A program made the translations under genes and the position numbers. 64,000 nucleotides of DNA from Aplectana chamaeleonis (Eukaryota > Nematoda > Chromadorea > Rhabditida > Cosmocercidae): positions 910,501-974,500 of the forward strand of contig JAPDOI010000156.1 of assembly GCA_029168955.1 (NCBI GenBank), in the 5' to 3' direction. The notes under the pieces were generated by a model. The model saw only the letters and a list, made by a program, of their open reading frames with translations, was not told the origin of the DNA and ran no database searches. This document shows, piece after piece, positions 10,601 to 21,909 of this stretch (position 1 is its first letter; every line of letters starts with the position of its first letter).

Positions 10601-12295
10601 CTGTGTCCTTTTTATTCAATTGTCTCGGCTTGTTAACTGCCTAACATACAAGTTTGCCAATTATCAATCTCGGAATGCACGACACAAACCATGAAGCTTT
10701 CAAATAAGACGAAGGAAAAAATCCTCACTGAGAACATTTAACACCACCAAACTCTCATAAATAATTGTTTCATAAATAACTCTCATAACTTTCAAACTCA
10801 CAGCGAACTCATAACTATGTAATTGTTAACAACATTTGTCATACATAGATGAATACAGTAAATAAACACAGCTGAAGTTAGCTGAGTTTATTCGCTCTAT
10901 TCATCTATGTTGGTTAGGCGTCGATTAGGATGTGTACGTCAAAGTGCGTGATCGCCAACTTCCGCAATTGAGAATTTACACTTCCGCAGTCAGCAATTTC
11001 TACGGCGACGCGACGGTCGCGTCGCCGTGCACCCGATCGCCTCGCACAGCGATCGAACTCTGAAAGATACCATAGGCCGGGGGTCGTGAGCGGCAAATCA
11101 TGGGCCTCGGTTGGGCTAGGTATGAAAGCAGAACGCAATCTTTGGAGGCAATTACGACTGCAGCCAATGATTTGAGTTCATGAATCCCAGCCCTATTGTG
11201 CGGTGATATGATAGTGTTAGGGAGCTGGCAGGTGACTCCAATAAAACGTGCAGCTCCGATTTATGATCATGAATGATCTCCTTCAACTATGTTTCCTTCA
11301 GATAAATATTCCTTTTTGATAACGGAGCGTCCGACCTCATGGTCCGCCGTTGGCCCTCTACTACTATAATCCGACCCCAGTAAGCGATCGATCATCACTA
11401 CCGCCACTGAGCCACGCACCACACCGTACCGGGGCCTGCCGAGAACGCATCGATTACAATAGTAGAGGGCCAGTGGCGGATCGTGCTATGTGGTATGAAC
11501 AAAAAGTTAAGGCGGACTGTGGTGTGGCTCCTATCACTGTTTTGGTCGGTTCGTCGCCGAAAATCACCCGAGCATCCAGGGCACCTTCTGCTAGTGTTAA
11601 TGTATTTTAGCTATGATTTTGAAGGTCGTCAAAGTCACAAATGAATCCGATAAGAAGCAAGCAATGAAAATAAAGTGTTCCAATAACACGATGTACAAGT
11701 AAGTTTCATACAAAATTGCAAGTCGTGATGTTTGAGCTTTGATTGGTAGAATCTAGTATATGTAGCAGTGCCACTGTGCGATGTCACGGTACCGTCCGTG
11801 TCATTCAATTAGGAAGCCGCGATCAGCAACTGAGCGCGAAATCATTCGATCGATAGCCACCTTCCGTTCATTTCATCTCGACTAAATCTTTCTGGCAAGC
11901 AGTGCCGCGGCTCCCAAATTGAGTTTAAGAGATCATAAGTGCTATGAAGCAGCGTCTAAAAAATCTAGTCGTACCTTTCTAATCGTATTCAGGGTTGACC
12001 CGGTCTTCTCCATTATTGACAAAGGCAAAACTGGCGAAGTGACTGTGAAGAAAGGAGCAGGCGCAACGAAACCTGAGAAAATTGTCATTCTCACTACTCC
12101 GGTTAGTTTCATTTCGATTATTATACATAGTGACCTGGCACGTAAAGTTTTTTCCCTAGAATTTTTTGAACTCGCTTGGTCTGGAAAGTAAAGGGATATA
12201 AATTTCAGTTCGATGGAACTGAGGCGCAGAAGGCGTTCGCGAACAAAGACGCCACGCCAGCATGTGTAAATGTTCCTATGACGGCTAAGAAATGA
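1602..12295 (+). CDS. Membrane-anchored tandem MSP-domain protein (gene A)
   Basis: Exons: 1602-1730, 1793-2059, 2155-2196, 2263-2295, 2354-2396, 2594-2649, 6027-6100, 6181-6289, 6360-6452, 8800-8850, 9153-9264, 9386-9441, 11625-11698, 11993-12101, 12209-12295. They total 1335 nt in one uninterrupted frame (444 aa). Residues 7-26 are hydrophobic (YLSVYLILHILCSIYLLI) and are followed by lysines, suggesting an N-terminal anchor with the rest cytosolic. Residues 60-132 are alternating Glu/Lys blocks, like a single alpha-helix. MSP domain 1 covers about 172-282 (LQWDEK, KVTNNTDKK, YKVNPVFSIVDKGK, KPEKILVLTTP). A linker at 301-320 has four EKPAG units. MSP domain 2 covers about 337-444 (LQWDDK, KVTNESDKK, KVDPVFSIIDKGK, KPEKIVILTTP). 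MSP domains are nematode sperm cytoskeletal or VAP-like adaptor folds; the exact role here is unknown. Exon 7 could instead start at 6006, adding seven residues. Exon 1 and the exon 2 boundaries are inferred from splice signals and phase. Confidence 0.8.
1847..1941 (+). repeat. 95-nt pure purine tract in gene A exon 2
   Basis: No pyrimidine interrupts the + strand over these bases. They consist of GAA, GAG, AAG and AAA codons of the Glu/Lys rod. The tract is coding, but a run this long can also adopt triplex-type structure and is prone to slippage. Confidence 0.85.
2650..6026 (+). other. Gene A intron 6 (3.4 kb), repeat-filled
   Basis: The intron starts GTAAATG and ends TTTAAG. It contains the inverted dispersed repeat at 4090-4395, a related end near 4690-4735, and a TTTGCGCAA-containing element at about 3275-3375 that recurs near 28440-28540. 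Several 60-220 codon open frames occur, but none shows a recognisable domain or splice logic. Confidence 0.6.
4090..4395 (-). repeat. Dispersed repeat, inverted copy in gene A intron 6
   Basis: Reverse complement of 110-402. The two copies face each other across the first six exons of gene A. Confidence 0.7.
6565..6852 (-). mobile_element. LINE 3'-end fragment (CR1/L2-like)
   Basis: A 95-codon open frame in gene A intron 9 reads SRRQLNDAYTVFKILAG and then SRTRGGTLKISYAAAKGYTR. This matches the C-terminal tail typical of CR1/L2-type ORF2 (RR..D...fKiL.g, then SRTRG). A longer relative sits at 43446-44136 on the same strand. Only the tail remains, so this is a dead, 5'-truncated copy. Confidence 0.6.
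7602..8092. mobile_element. Short TIR element (GGCAGTG family) in gene A intron 9
   Basis: The left end reads AAAGGCAGTTTCCACGAT and the right end ATCGTGAACACTGCCTTT, which are inverted relatives about 490 bp apart. Internal sequence near 7883-8045 recurs at 19141-19320 and, inverted, around 19960-20120. It encodes no protein I can recognise and is probably a non-autonomous DNA element. Confidence 0.6.
8878..9111. mobile_element. Tc1/mariner-like palindromic MITE in gene A intron 10
   Basis: A 234-bp element begins CAGTTCACCTCCGCAATGCC and ends with the inverted counterpart GGAGGTGAACTG. A TA dinucleotide flanks each side, as expected of a TA target duplication. The two halves are inverted copies through most of the length, including AGTCCGCAAAGTGCAC. 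It lies 28 nt after the 5' splice site. A second copy is at 23478-23727. Confidence 0.75.
9156..9215 (+). repeat. Coding 15-bp repeat (EKPAG x4) in gene A
   Basis: Four perfect tandem copies of GAAAAGCCAGCAGGA encode the linker between the two MSP domains. The perfect identity suggests recent expansion and possible length variation. Confidence 0.9.
9541..10290. repeat. GGTCGGTGGC-type repeat block in gene A intron 12
   Basis: Several direct and inverted copies of a CGCGGGGGTCGGTGGCAGG-like motif occur at about 9693, 9980, 10014 (inverted) and 10241 (inverted), interspersed with GGAGTTTTCGG. I recognise no coding content. Confidence 0.5.
10303..11070. mobile_element. 768-bp element with about 29-bp terminal inverted repeats
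   Basis: The left end TTTCAGAGTTCGATCGCTG continues as TGCGACGCGA. The right end is its inverted counterpart, TCGCACAGCGATCGAACTCT. GC-rich GGTCGCGTCG motifs lie inside each end. I could not define a target duplication. Confidence 0.55.
11343..11480. mobile_element. 138-bp MITE with about 30-bp inverted ends
   Basis: Left end TCCGCCGTTGGCCCTCTACT; right end AGTAGAGGGCCAGTGGCGGA. They are inverted relatives that continue inward as ACTATAATC and GATTACAAT. It lies in gene A intron 12 with no internal coding sequence. Confidence 0.6.
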
Positions 12296-12298
12296 AAC

Positions 12299-12304
12299 AA
12301 ATAA
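12299..12304 (+). promoter_or_regulatory. Polyadenylation signal of gene A
   Basis: AATAAA begins 4 nt after the gene A stop codon (12293-12295), giving a very short 3' UTR, which is common in nematodes. Confidence 0.65.
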
Positions 12305-14043
12305 AATTTGTTGTTGACTGTTTTTCAGTGGGTTACACTTTCAGAAAACTTCCGGAGTAAGCGAAATTTGTGGCTTCAATGGTGGTATACTACCTCAATG
12401 GTAGCAAGCTGATGCTTCGCCCCCCCCCCCCCCCTGATCAAGTCTGAAAAGGCTCCTGACCTCATCTAAGATATACGAAGAAAGGTGGGCCGCAACGGTT
12501 GTATGTAGTGTGAGGAAGAGAAAATATGCAAACTCCGTGAAACTGTCTCGAATTTTCCGTTCTGCATCGCGCCATGGAGGTCGCTTTGGAAGGAAAGTTG
12601 TTGGGAGCCCTAGCTATCAAACGCTTTGCCCCCGAAATTAATATCGGGGATTAGCTAGTGGAAACAATGAAGCTAATCGCATAACGGCAATGATGAGAAG
12701 ACCATCTCAACAGCCCCTGTTACAGTGTAGTTATGTTAGTCGGCCTGGGAGCAAAACTAGAAGAGTTTTGGCCGAGAGATAGCCCACCACGCTTCGCAGC
12801 GGCTCCTGGCGGGCGATTGCTTCTTTTTCGCGGAATAGCCAAGATTTAGCCCAGCAATAACCGAGAAAAAAAACGAGAAATAACCAAAAAATAACCAGAA
12901 CGCAGATATCACACCGACATGCGTCGCTGACGTTGCCGGCCCGGCCTCCAGAGGCTAAAGAGGATTTGAGTACCACAAATTTGGGTAAACGAAGAACCGA
13001 CGGCTGTTTTGACATCTGAGTCACGCCTCAACAATGCGTCGTATGCTTTCTGGGAGAGCATTATTTCTTGGTCGGCTATAAGGCGGAAAGCAAGCATTTC
13101 GTTGCCATTTCCAGGCCAAAATCATCAGAGTTAGCTGCGATCGAGCGGATTTTTTTTGGCGAGTGATAGGATCAGAACGATTTGATTCGCCAATCACAAA
13201 GCCCTGATTTCTTTTTTTCACCTACACAAACGGGATTTTTTTCTATCTAAGCTTTATTCAGTCAAGGAAAAATAATCTGTAAATCACGGTTGGCGAACCA
13301 TTGACTGAAAATGTTAGCAAAAAAAGGACAATAAAAAGCAGAAAGAAATACGGGAGAGCTCAACTAATCATAAAGCGGTAGTAATCCAAAAGAGCGAAAA
13401 AAATTGGAGGTCCAAATCACGAAGTTGATGGCTAGCGGTGCAATTAACTCGTTAATAAGTCTCGTTAATGATCCTTTCCTGAACCCTTGTGCCGTTTTTT
13501 TAATTCTTGTGCCGCATGTGAGATTGGAAAGTATTCAGATCTCTGTTTCGGAAGAAACGGTACACTCAATGAAATATATTCTCGCGTCAAGCACGCAACT
13601 GGATAAACCATACCGGGGTTGGCCACAGGTGACCTCATCGAACTGAACGAGAACCCCAGGTGATTAGTCGGATCGATTCATTTACGGCAAATCAAAAGAA
13701 ACAGCTCAAGGCTCAAGGTGCGGACGGATTTCCAAGGATGGTCAACGAAAACAGCCAAAAGCATGCAGCCGCCGAACTCCGAGAATTTAGGATCATGCAT
13801 GAGAATTGGAAAGGCACACGGTTCGGATATCTCCGAGATGACGGAAAACACCACCATGGAAACACCGCTATTATTGAACGAGACAGCAGAACGGTTAACA
13901 AGCGGCACTTCAAATCCTACAACATCCGAGACAGAAGAATAGATATCTAAAAAAAAAGACCGGAAAGGGGTTGCAAACTGGGAGCATCAGAAAAAAAGAA
14001 CGCTATATGGTTGTACTAGATGATGTTCTGCAAATGATTCTGC

Positions 14044-14285
14044 TCAGGCGATTATCGGCCCCGAGCCGCCTGACAGTTCGGCTCGTTTTTCCAATCTGCG
14101 AGTCGGTTCCTGTTGCTGTCCGGGCCACTGCCGTTGCTTTCCGGGCCACTGCTGTTGCTGTCCGAGCTATTCCGGTTGGCCCGAACAGCAACAACGGTAG
14201 CCCGGAGATTGGGAGAACGAGCCGAACTGTCACCCGGCTCCGATTCCTATTCGGTGCGGCTCGGGGCCGAGAATTGCCTGAGGAC
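14044..14285. mobile_element. Foldback element (CTCAGGCRATT ends)
   Basis: The left end CTCAGGCGATTATCGGCCCC continues as GAGCCG. The right end is the inverse, GGCCGAGAATTGCCTGAG. ACAGTTCGGCTCGTT and AACGAGCCGAACTGT pair further inside, and the centre carries further inverted CGGGCCACTG/TTGCTGTCC blocks. Relatives lie at 27502-27682 and, more decayed, at 25512-25690. Confidence 0.65.
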
Positions 14286-15490
14286 GTAACTCTGAAATCC
14301 ATTCGACCACAGATACCTGAACGCTTCGCTACCTAAATTATTCTAAGGATTAATAACTCTGAAGAGAAAAGAATTACTGCAAGACGTAGTTTTAGGGGAT
14401 TGAAGGCGAACCCTGAAGGCGTGCCCTCTGGTCACAGAGGCGGAGGTCGAGGCATCAAATAGATCCCGAAGCGTCATGTCTTGTTCGTCATGTTCTTACT
14501 AGTTCGAAAGTTTCTTTGTTACACAGGCAGTACAGTAGTCGCTAATCACCAGACTTGCCAGGAGACTGGCAAACAAGGAGTGACTTTGAAAAAGGACGAT
14601 GAAATACAGTTCAATTATCATATCAGATGGCGCATTGGAGGAAAAGTCAAACAGTATACTGATGATACTTACGCTTGATCTATATTCTCTGGTTCCGAGC
14701 CAAATTTACTCTGTTTCCTCGCGCGCTTTAGCGGAGCGAGAATAGAGAGCGAGAAAGTGTAGCGAGAAGGAGACGCACGCGATGAACGGAAATATTTTTT
14801 TCGGAAACAGTATACTGTTTATCTCGAATTGCAGAAAACACGGTCCGCTACCGACGAAAATTGATCGAAATTGTTGAGAATTCCGAGATTCGCAGTATTT
14901 GTCGAGAATTGCGGCCGATTTGTTCAGAATTTTAGAGAAAGTTGCCGAGAATTCGGGAGAACGAGTGCTTGCCGAAAATTCGGACAGACTCCTCGACAAC
15001 TCCTTCCGAAATTGAGAATATGTTTCGAGTATGTCGAAAATTCCCCAGGAAGTCAGGACATCACTTCGGAACCCTCTACATCACATTATTCAAATGTAGC
15101 GACTGCTGTTTTTGTTCTTTTCTTTTCGTGAGGGTCCACTGTGTTTTTTTTCTCCAATCATCTAGCTGGTTATCCATTACACTGTAGTTCACCGGTTTTC
15201 TTGAATATCAAACTCGTTTTTTTGAATTTTCATCTTCTCAAAATAGCGAATATACTAAAGCATGAAATTTTCAAATTAGCGAATTTTGAAAGTTTTCGAG
15301 CTTTGAAGTACTGATCCTTCGTTTGATGATCGGTAGTTGCAGCAGTCAAATTTAAAATATATTATACAAGAAGTTACCCAATAACTATCAGAACAACGTT
15401 CGAAATTAGGATTGTTTTAATTCGAATAAATCTCGAATGATTCAGTTCTGACCCTTGCAATGGTTGTTTAGCATTATATTGATGTACAGT

Positions 15491-15571
15491 ATGTGGACTT
15501 CCAGCGGGTCCACACCTGCAGCCAGCGGTTTGGCCGCTGGATGCAGATGTGGACCCGCCGGAAGTCCACAT
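15491..15571. repeat. 81-bp near-perfect hairpin
   Basis: The arm ATGTGGACTTCCAGCGGGTC continues into CACACCTGCAGCCAGCGG. The opposite arm is its complement with a few mismatches, and the loop is about 5 nt. It has no coding context. Confidence 0.75.
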
Positions 15572-17015
15572 TTTGCATAGTATGGGTCACGAGAGTAGGA
15601 TATTTGAGTCTATCGGGGTCGACTTACCCTCTATACAAACTTTCACCGCCTAAGATGGAGGCTGAACACCGCTACAGTATAATGGCTCATACCTTTCTCA
15701 GGTGCGGTCTCGCCAGAAGTCGAAAATTTTGAAAACTAGGAGCCTCGAGAGTAGGATATTTGAGTTTAGCGTGGTCGATTAACTCTCTACTCAAACTTTC
15801 ACCGTCTTAGAGTAATTCCGAAGACCACTGCACTGATAGCGCACTGCTGCTGGGCAAGGCTAATAGCGGCTCATGTTGAAAGATTCTGTAGATCCACAGC
15901 ATATACGATGCACAGTTTGCCTCTGCCGAACGTCGTAGAAGCGAGCCAAGTTGGAAACTTGGCTAACAGGGTGCTGTAAAACCATCTACGCGTGATTCAC
16001 CGACCGTTGTGATCAACGGTTGGGCAGGAGCCCCAATTTTTGGTAAGTACACACAGTGGTACATGTGTATAACTGTGTGTTAACTGTCGAGAATCGGGCA
16101 AGGAGTTGTCGGGAATTGGTCGAGAAGTCGGGCTTTGTCAACAATGTTGCTGGTACAAAAGGCTTCTCACCTCACAGTGTGCTTCAGTAGGCTTTCCGGA
16201 GCCGGGCCTGGAAGGTGGCCTCGAGTCATTTACCAGAAGATCCACCAGATGACGGAGGATAATTTTGGTTGCCGAGGGGAGGGGGATCTCCCGACGGCGA
16301 GGGGGGGGGGTGGTTGCCAACTGTGGGTCCATATCCCCACGGTCCTTAGTGGGGTGCACCCCACCGTGGAACGTGGCTGTGGAACCACCCCGCCCCCGTG
16401 GGTATGAAAAAAGGGGTCACCCCGATAGTGTCGAGGCTGAACAGAGCCCATGCCTCTAACGGGGAAAGAGGATACCCGATATAGTATCGCGGCTGAGCTC
16501 CCTTTCAATCGGGACTCCTCCGCTGGTTTGTTAGGAGCTGCCGAGGTGGTGTGCCGGCGGAGTATCCCCGTTTCCCCCTCGGGAGATCCGAGATTTTTGT
16601 CTGAGGAGGTCCTGTTGTGCAAATTAATTATCAAATTACATATCTGGACTGAGAAACAAACAACTCATGGATTCAGGGTTATATGTAGGATAGGATTACA
16701 ATAAGAGAAACATATCCAAAGGGTGCAAATAACTGCTGCTACCACAGCACTCGTACCAACCAAGCTTCTAGACGAGGAAAAAACCTAGCCAGCTCTTACT
16801 TAGGCGCAATTTATATTCCTCAGCGCCAGCGCGACACGCCCGCTTCGCCAGGGCAGGATATTCATAGTCTATGCAAGCGCGTCACGCACGTGTTCCACGT
16901 AGAAAGTAGTCATACTCTAAGGCCCAGTGGACACTTACCGCGACGCGCGACAGTGCATATGATTCATATCGATTTTCAGTCGATATGGATGGAAGACACT
17001 ATGTGGCGCCGCCCG

Positions 17016-17813
17016 TATGCTTGTTATCCGAAGATAATTCTTCGGATAATGGATCGATTCGGATAATGGCGATTTCAAATTTTCCGGATATTGGCTCGAT
17101 TCAGATAAAGCGCTTTTACAAAATTTCGGATAATGGATCGATTAAGATAATGCCGTTTTTCCAATGATTCGGATACGGATATCCGGTCGGATAATTTCGA
17201 ATATTTTCGGAATAAAGTTGAGGAAAAACGGTGTAGTAAGTCTTTGATAACACCCATAACTGAACAAACAGTGGTACTTCATCGCATTTGCAGCATGTTC
17301 AGATACAAACTTCATATTTGCATATTAATAAAGATATGAAAACAAATCTTCAATTACTATATAGTCGTTGGGAAGCACAGTATTATCCATACACAGGTTT
17401 AATTCAGGAGAATTAGCTAGTGAAAAATATGCAAAGCAACTACACAGAAGCTTGGTCATCTCACTTAACCACGCCCATTTTTCAGCGCCGAAACGACTTC
17501 CGATTTCGGAAGGAGGAAAACCCTGGGTTGATTTACTAAATAGAAGGCGGTATGGAAGAAATGGGAGTGGCCGATAGCAATTTTATCCGAAATCATCCGA
17601 TTTTATCCGTAATTTTAACCGAATTTGATCCGATTTTATCCGAATTTTTGACCGTTCGTATAATGGTTCGATTCAGATAATGCCAATTTTAAATTTCCCG
17701 GAAATTGGTTCGATTCAGGTAATGCGTTTTTTCAAATTTTCGATTATCGGATTATCCGAACCTCGGATATCCGGTCGAATATACGAAAAGGAGTGATTCG
17801 GATACTAAGTATA
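17016..17813 (+). mobile_element. hAT-like MITE with 8-bp target duplication
   Basis: The ends are TATGCTTGTTATCCGAA and, inverted on the right, TATACTTAGTATCCGAA. The octamer GCCGCCCG flanks both sides directly (17008-17015 and 17814-17821). An 8-bp duplication with short TIRs is typical of the hAT superfamily. The interior has many TTATCCGA motifs and no transposase. A second, inverted copy is at 43004-44551. Confidence 0.75.
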
Positions 17814-18928
17814 GCCGCCCGTCGTGGGAAGTATGCACAAGGCCTGATGCCACGCCCACGCGTCACGCTCGTGCCACGCTGGCGTTGACGAGTATGCCAT
17901 ATGATCGCAATAACTGGTAAGTGCTAACCTGAGTAATGCCACACTAATATTAGAGCAATCATGAAGGAAAACAGTAATGTTGACTGCAGAAACATTCTTA
18001 TTTATCGGTCATCGTTTTTCTCTCTAAAATTTTTGTCCATAATGAGCCTTGTCTGAAAAGAGTAGTCATTTTTACTGGAACGGAGCATAGTTTAATAGGA
18101 TAGAAATGACGATTTGAGAGAAATGAAACGTTGCTCAATGAATACGTATTTCACATATGAATCCTTTTTTATGTGTGAGATGTTAGTAGAGCCCCTTTTT
18201 TACTTATCATTCTAGGCAATCGTCTTTCCGTTCTTCGGGTTCCTTTCAGGCAAACTTCTATTAGTCAGCCTGTCCATTCCAAATCAAATTTACTTTTCTA
18301 GAACCATTTTTGAATTGAAAGTAGAAGCCCGAATATTCTCTTCTCAGCTGCTCGGAACCACTGTGAAAGATATTGTAGAAACGGATTCGTACCCAATGCA
18401 CCTTCTGACGGTCATGTACTGATTTTCGTACCCAATACCCCTTTCCGAGTTGAAGGCGGCAGACACGCTCGAAATGTTGTTGAGGTAACTACGTTTCTGG
18501 AGTCGCATGGCTCCTAGTAGACTGCTCACGCCGTTGGAAGCGTCAAGAACGAGTCAAAACTACTAAATTTCAGCAATGCAAATCGAAAAATTTCTGCAAC
18601 CCCGCCCCAATATACAAACTCGTCCAGATTGATAGTACTAATACGGTCACTTTGGCTGGTTTTTCATGCTTCCAACGAGGTTAGCATTCCAGTACAGACT
18701 GTAAGAATATATCGGCTTCTTTATCTCAACCGTTTTGTTGTTAATATTCGCTGTTTCAACCGCGCGACCAGTAACTCGTCCACTTTCACCCGATAACAAA
18801 ATAACCGTTACTCCTGTATTTTTGCAGAATTTCCGTTCGTTTTTTCGTCAGATCCCAATACAACCAGCTCCGAACCTTTGATTTATGTCATAAAAACGAT
18901 ACCATTTTTGAGCGTGTCTGCTGCCTCT

Positions 18929-20388
18929 AAAGGCAGTGGTCGCGATTCAATATGCTTGTCTTCTTTTCCTCGCTGAACCCTTCTCTGGGTCTCGAGTAGA
19001 AGGACCTATAAGAAAATACCGCAAAAAAAAACCACTTTTTTGGGCCAAATTTGAAGCCTGAACTTTCTTGTCTTTTGATGGTGGACGAGAATACTCCACT
19101 TCATTGACATCGATGACCTCTTATATGTATCAAGAGCATTCAGGTCGGCTCGCATGGATCGGCTGCAAATGACGGAAGTTACAAGCCTCGGACAACTCGT
19201 CCACCATGCTTCCAGAGTTCAATTTTTGAGTGGCCATAACTCCGTTCCTAGGGGGTCTTGTACGATTCCAGAGACACCTTTGGAATCAGCGTGTGATCGT
19301 TTTCAAGATAGGCTAAGAGCTAGAAAAACGATTCTGAGGTTGGACTGTGCCTTTAAAGGCATCGTTCACGATCAATTTCGCCTTCGAGTTTTCCATATAT
19401 ATATAAAGAGCTCTAAAACCCAATATATCAGCTACGTTCAAAAAACGCGAAAAGATCACTGAAAACCCCTTTTTCAGACCAAAAATATCTCTATCGACTT
19501 TTGAGAAAGGAGTCGATCGTTAGAGATCGCTATTTTGACCAACGACCTCACGATCAAATGAAGTTTATCTTTCTTTCAAATGATTTGTGGAGAAGGAAAG
19601 GTTAATCGATAAGTGTAGAAAAGTCATTTTCCACGTAATCGTATAGTATATTCCATCAACTTCCCCTCAGTTATTCTGTATCAAATGTATATCAGTTAAT
19701 TATATGATGGCTGACGGCAAATTGTGCCAGATGATTGACGGAGGGCCGGCCTCTTTTGACGGAACTTGAGACATTCAATATCATTTACCTTTAGAATAAG
19801 GTGTTTTAAACCGAACAAACTCTCCTTACGTTTTTGGGTGGGCCCAGAAAATCATTTGAACCGAAAAAACGGTGAGTGGTTTTCAGCGCGCACGATGCCT
19901 TCAAAGGCACTGTTCGCGATAAAAATCGCTTTTCTGTTGTTTTTCTTTTCGCCTATCTTGAAACCGGTCCCATTCTGATTCCAATGATGCTTCTGGAATC
20001 GTACAAGGCCTTCTGGGAATGAAGTTATGGTCCCTCAAAAATTGAGCTAAGGAAAATGGTGGACGAATTGTCCGAAGCTTGTAACTTCCGTCTTTTGCAG
20101 CCAATGTATTCGACCTGACCGGAGTAAAGAGAGAAGTCGAGAATGAAGGGAAGAACGGGCTTTTGATCGGAAACCATCGCTCAACTCACGATTTCGAGTG
20201 TTCCTTTGTTCACGTCGAGGGGCGGGACTTGTCCACAGCGGCAGAGTTTTCCCACTTTTCGAGGCCGTTTTGCGGCTCCTGGGTAGCTTTTCGTCCCGTT
20301 TTTCGGACGCTGTTCTGCTTCTGAGAGCCACGAGAAGCGTTTCTCATGGAAAATTCAAGGATGAAGTTTATCGCGAATAGTGCCTTTA
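18929..20388. mobile_element. Three abutting GGCAGTG-family TIR elements
   Basis: Three element-like units follow one another: 18929-19354, 19355-19900 and 19901-20388. At each junction the end of one (GCCTTT or GCCTTC) directly meets the start of the next (AAAGGC). The third has clear inverted ends, AAAGGCACTGTTCGCGATAA and TTATCGCGAATAGTGCCTTT. Just before 18929 lies yet another inverted end, GAGCGTGTCTGCTGCCTCT. The first unit has a relative at 60195-60420. No coding capacity is seen. Confidence 0.6.
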
Positions 20389-20616
20389 AGTATCACAGGG
20401 AGTGTTTGTTGTGACAATGAAATCTTTTGTGGACCCTTCCTTAGAATTCTCTACTCTCTTTAGCTCCGTTCTTTTCTTAGGACCCTACCTAATCCTGCTT
20501 TGCATAATATATTCTTGTATTTTCGATTGACCAACTTCCACCGGTGATAACCACCATGAACATGCTCATCCAACCGGACAACTAGTCCATGTAAGTCACT
20601 GAAATACGGCGTTCTG

Positions 20617-21233
20617 AAGGCAGTGTTCAAGATGAAAAAGGTGGGTGTTTTTTACGGTGGGTCTTAAGCTTTACGTTTTAGCGAAAAAACGAACTCTCTA
20701 AGAAAATGAAAAACGGAAGTGCGACGAGAAGTGGTCGGGAAATGGGTGAAAATCTCGTGGGCCAGCCAACCCATTGGACCACCCCACCTCGTTCTATAAC
20801 AGTTGCCCTAAATTCGTGTTACCGTAGGAACAAACACCGAACCTTCGATTATTCTTTATCGCAAAAGGTTCTAACATCCCAGTATGTACATTGGACCCTC
20901 TTATTTTTAAAGTTTTTGGTACAGGAAACCGAAACCAAAATCACTTACCTAAGAGTTTTGGAGCGCGAAACCATTTCCCCGACCTTCCTGCGGGAAATTC
21001 CGAAACCTCCCGAAATCAACCTTCCTGCGGACAACACATTGAACCTGTGATGTCGGGGAGACGTACAAACAGGCATAATAAATTTCCTCAGAGATTTTTT
21101 TTGAATAGTTTTGCTCCTCTATTTGAGTGTTCTGGGGGAACTTTTCCCTACTAACCTCTTTTTAATGGACTTACCTACCCAAAAGCATCGAAAACGTTAA
21201 TACGTTTTTTTTTAACAAGAACACTGCCTTTAA
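20617..21233. mobile_element. GGCAGTG-family TIR element
   Basis: Left end AAGGCAGTGTTCAAGAT; right end AACAAGAACACTGCCTTT, inverted. No recognisable internal gene. Confidence 0.55.
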
Positions 21234-21909
21234 TGCGTTTCTCGCCGTTCTTTTGTAATTTTGGTAACACTTGGAGGCCAACGCATTGTTTTATATGAAA
21301 AACTCGGGCACGAAAACCATCGCGAACACGCCTTTAGAGGCAGCATACACGCTCGTAAATGTGATTGAGCAACCTTTGAAAGCCCACTCATTATCTTATT
21401 ATCTTATAATCTCTATCAAACCACCATCTTAGGGTGGTCGTCTTGTGGCGCCACACATTGAGAAGATTGGGCAGATCTGAGGGAGGGAATAAGCAGCGCT
21501 AAAGGTCATCGAATTGGCGCCGACCAACAGCAGTGCCTAGCCCTTCCCTCCGATACGCCCACCCTCCTCATTGATTGACATCAGAAGACGATCCCACCAT
21601 CTTAACATATTCCTTCTCATGTGCAAAGAAGCTAGTTGCCACTCAAAAGGCGGCATTTTTCGGCAAAAGCGTGAAAGAGCGTAAGGTTTTCAAGCGCGCA
21701 TGCTCAGCCCTGTCCCCCACCCGGAGTCTTTCAAGCTTGGCCTCAGCGAATTTGCTTAGGCCGCGCCGTGGCGTAGTGGTAGATCTCGAGAGCGGCGCCA
21801 GGGTCTCGGCGCATGGGCGCGATAAGGCGCTTCCCCAGAAAGGGATAGTGCTGGTCAAGTCTTGCCTGAAGCTAAGCGTCTTGTGTTAACACTTCGGTAA
21901 GTTCTCTTG

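Noticed and set aside
14478..14678. Short frame with LKKDDEIQFNYHIRWR
   Set aside because: A faint likeness to the pre-membrane segment of TM9-type proteins, but too short, with no following exons.
21767..21830. tRNA or tRNA-derived SINE
   Set aside because: TGGCGTAGTGGTAGA resembles an A box, but no GGTTCRANYCC B box or cloverleaf follows.
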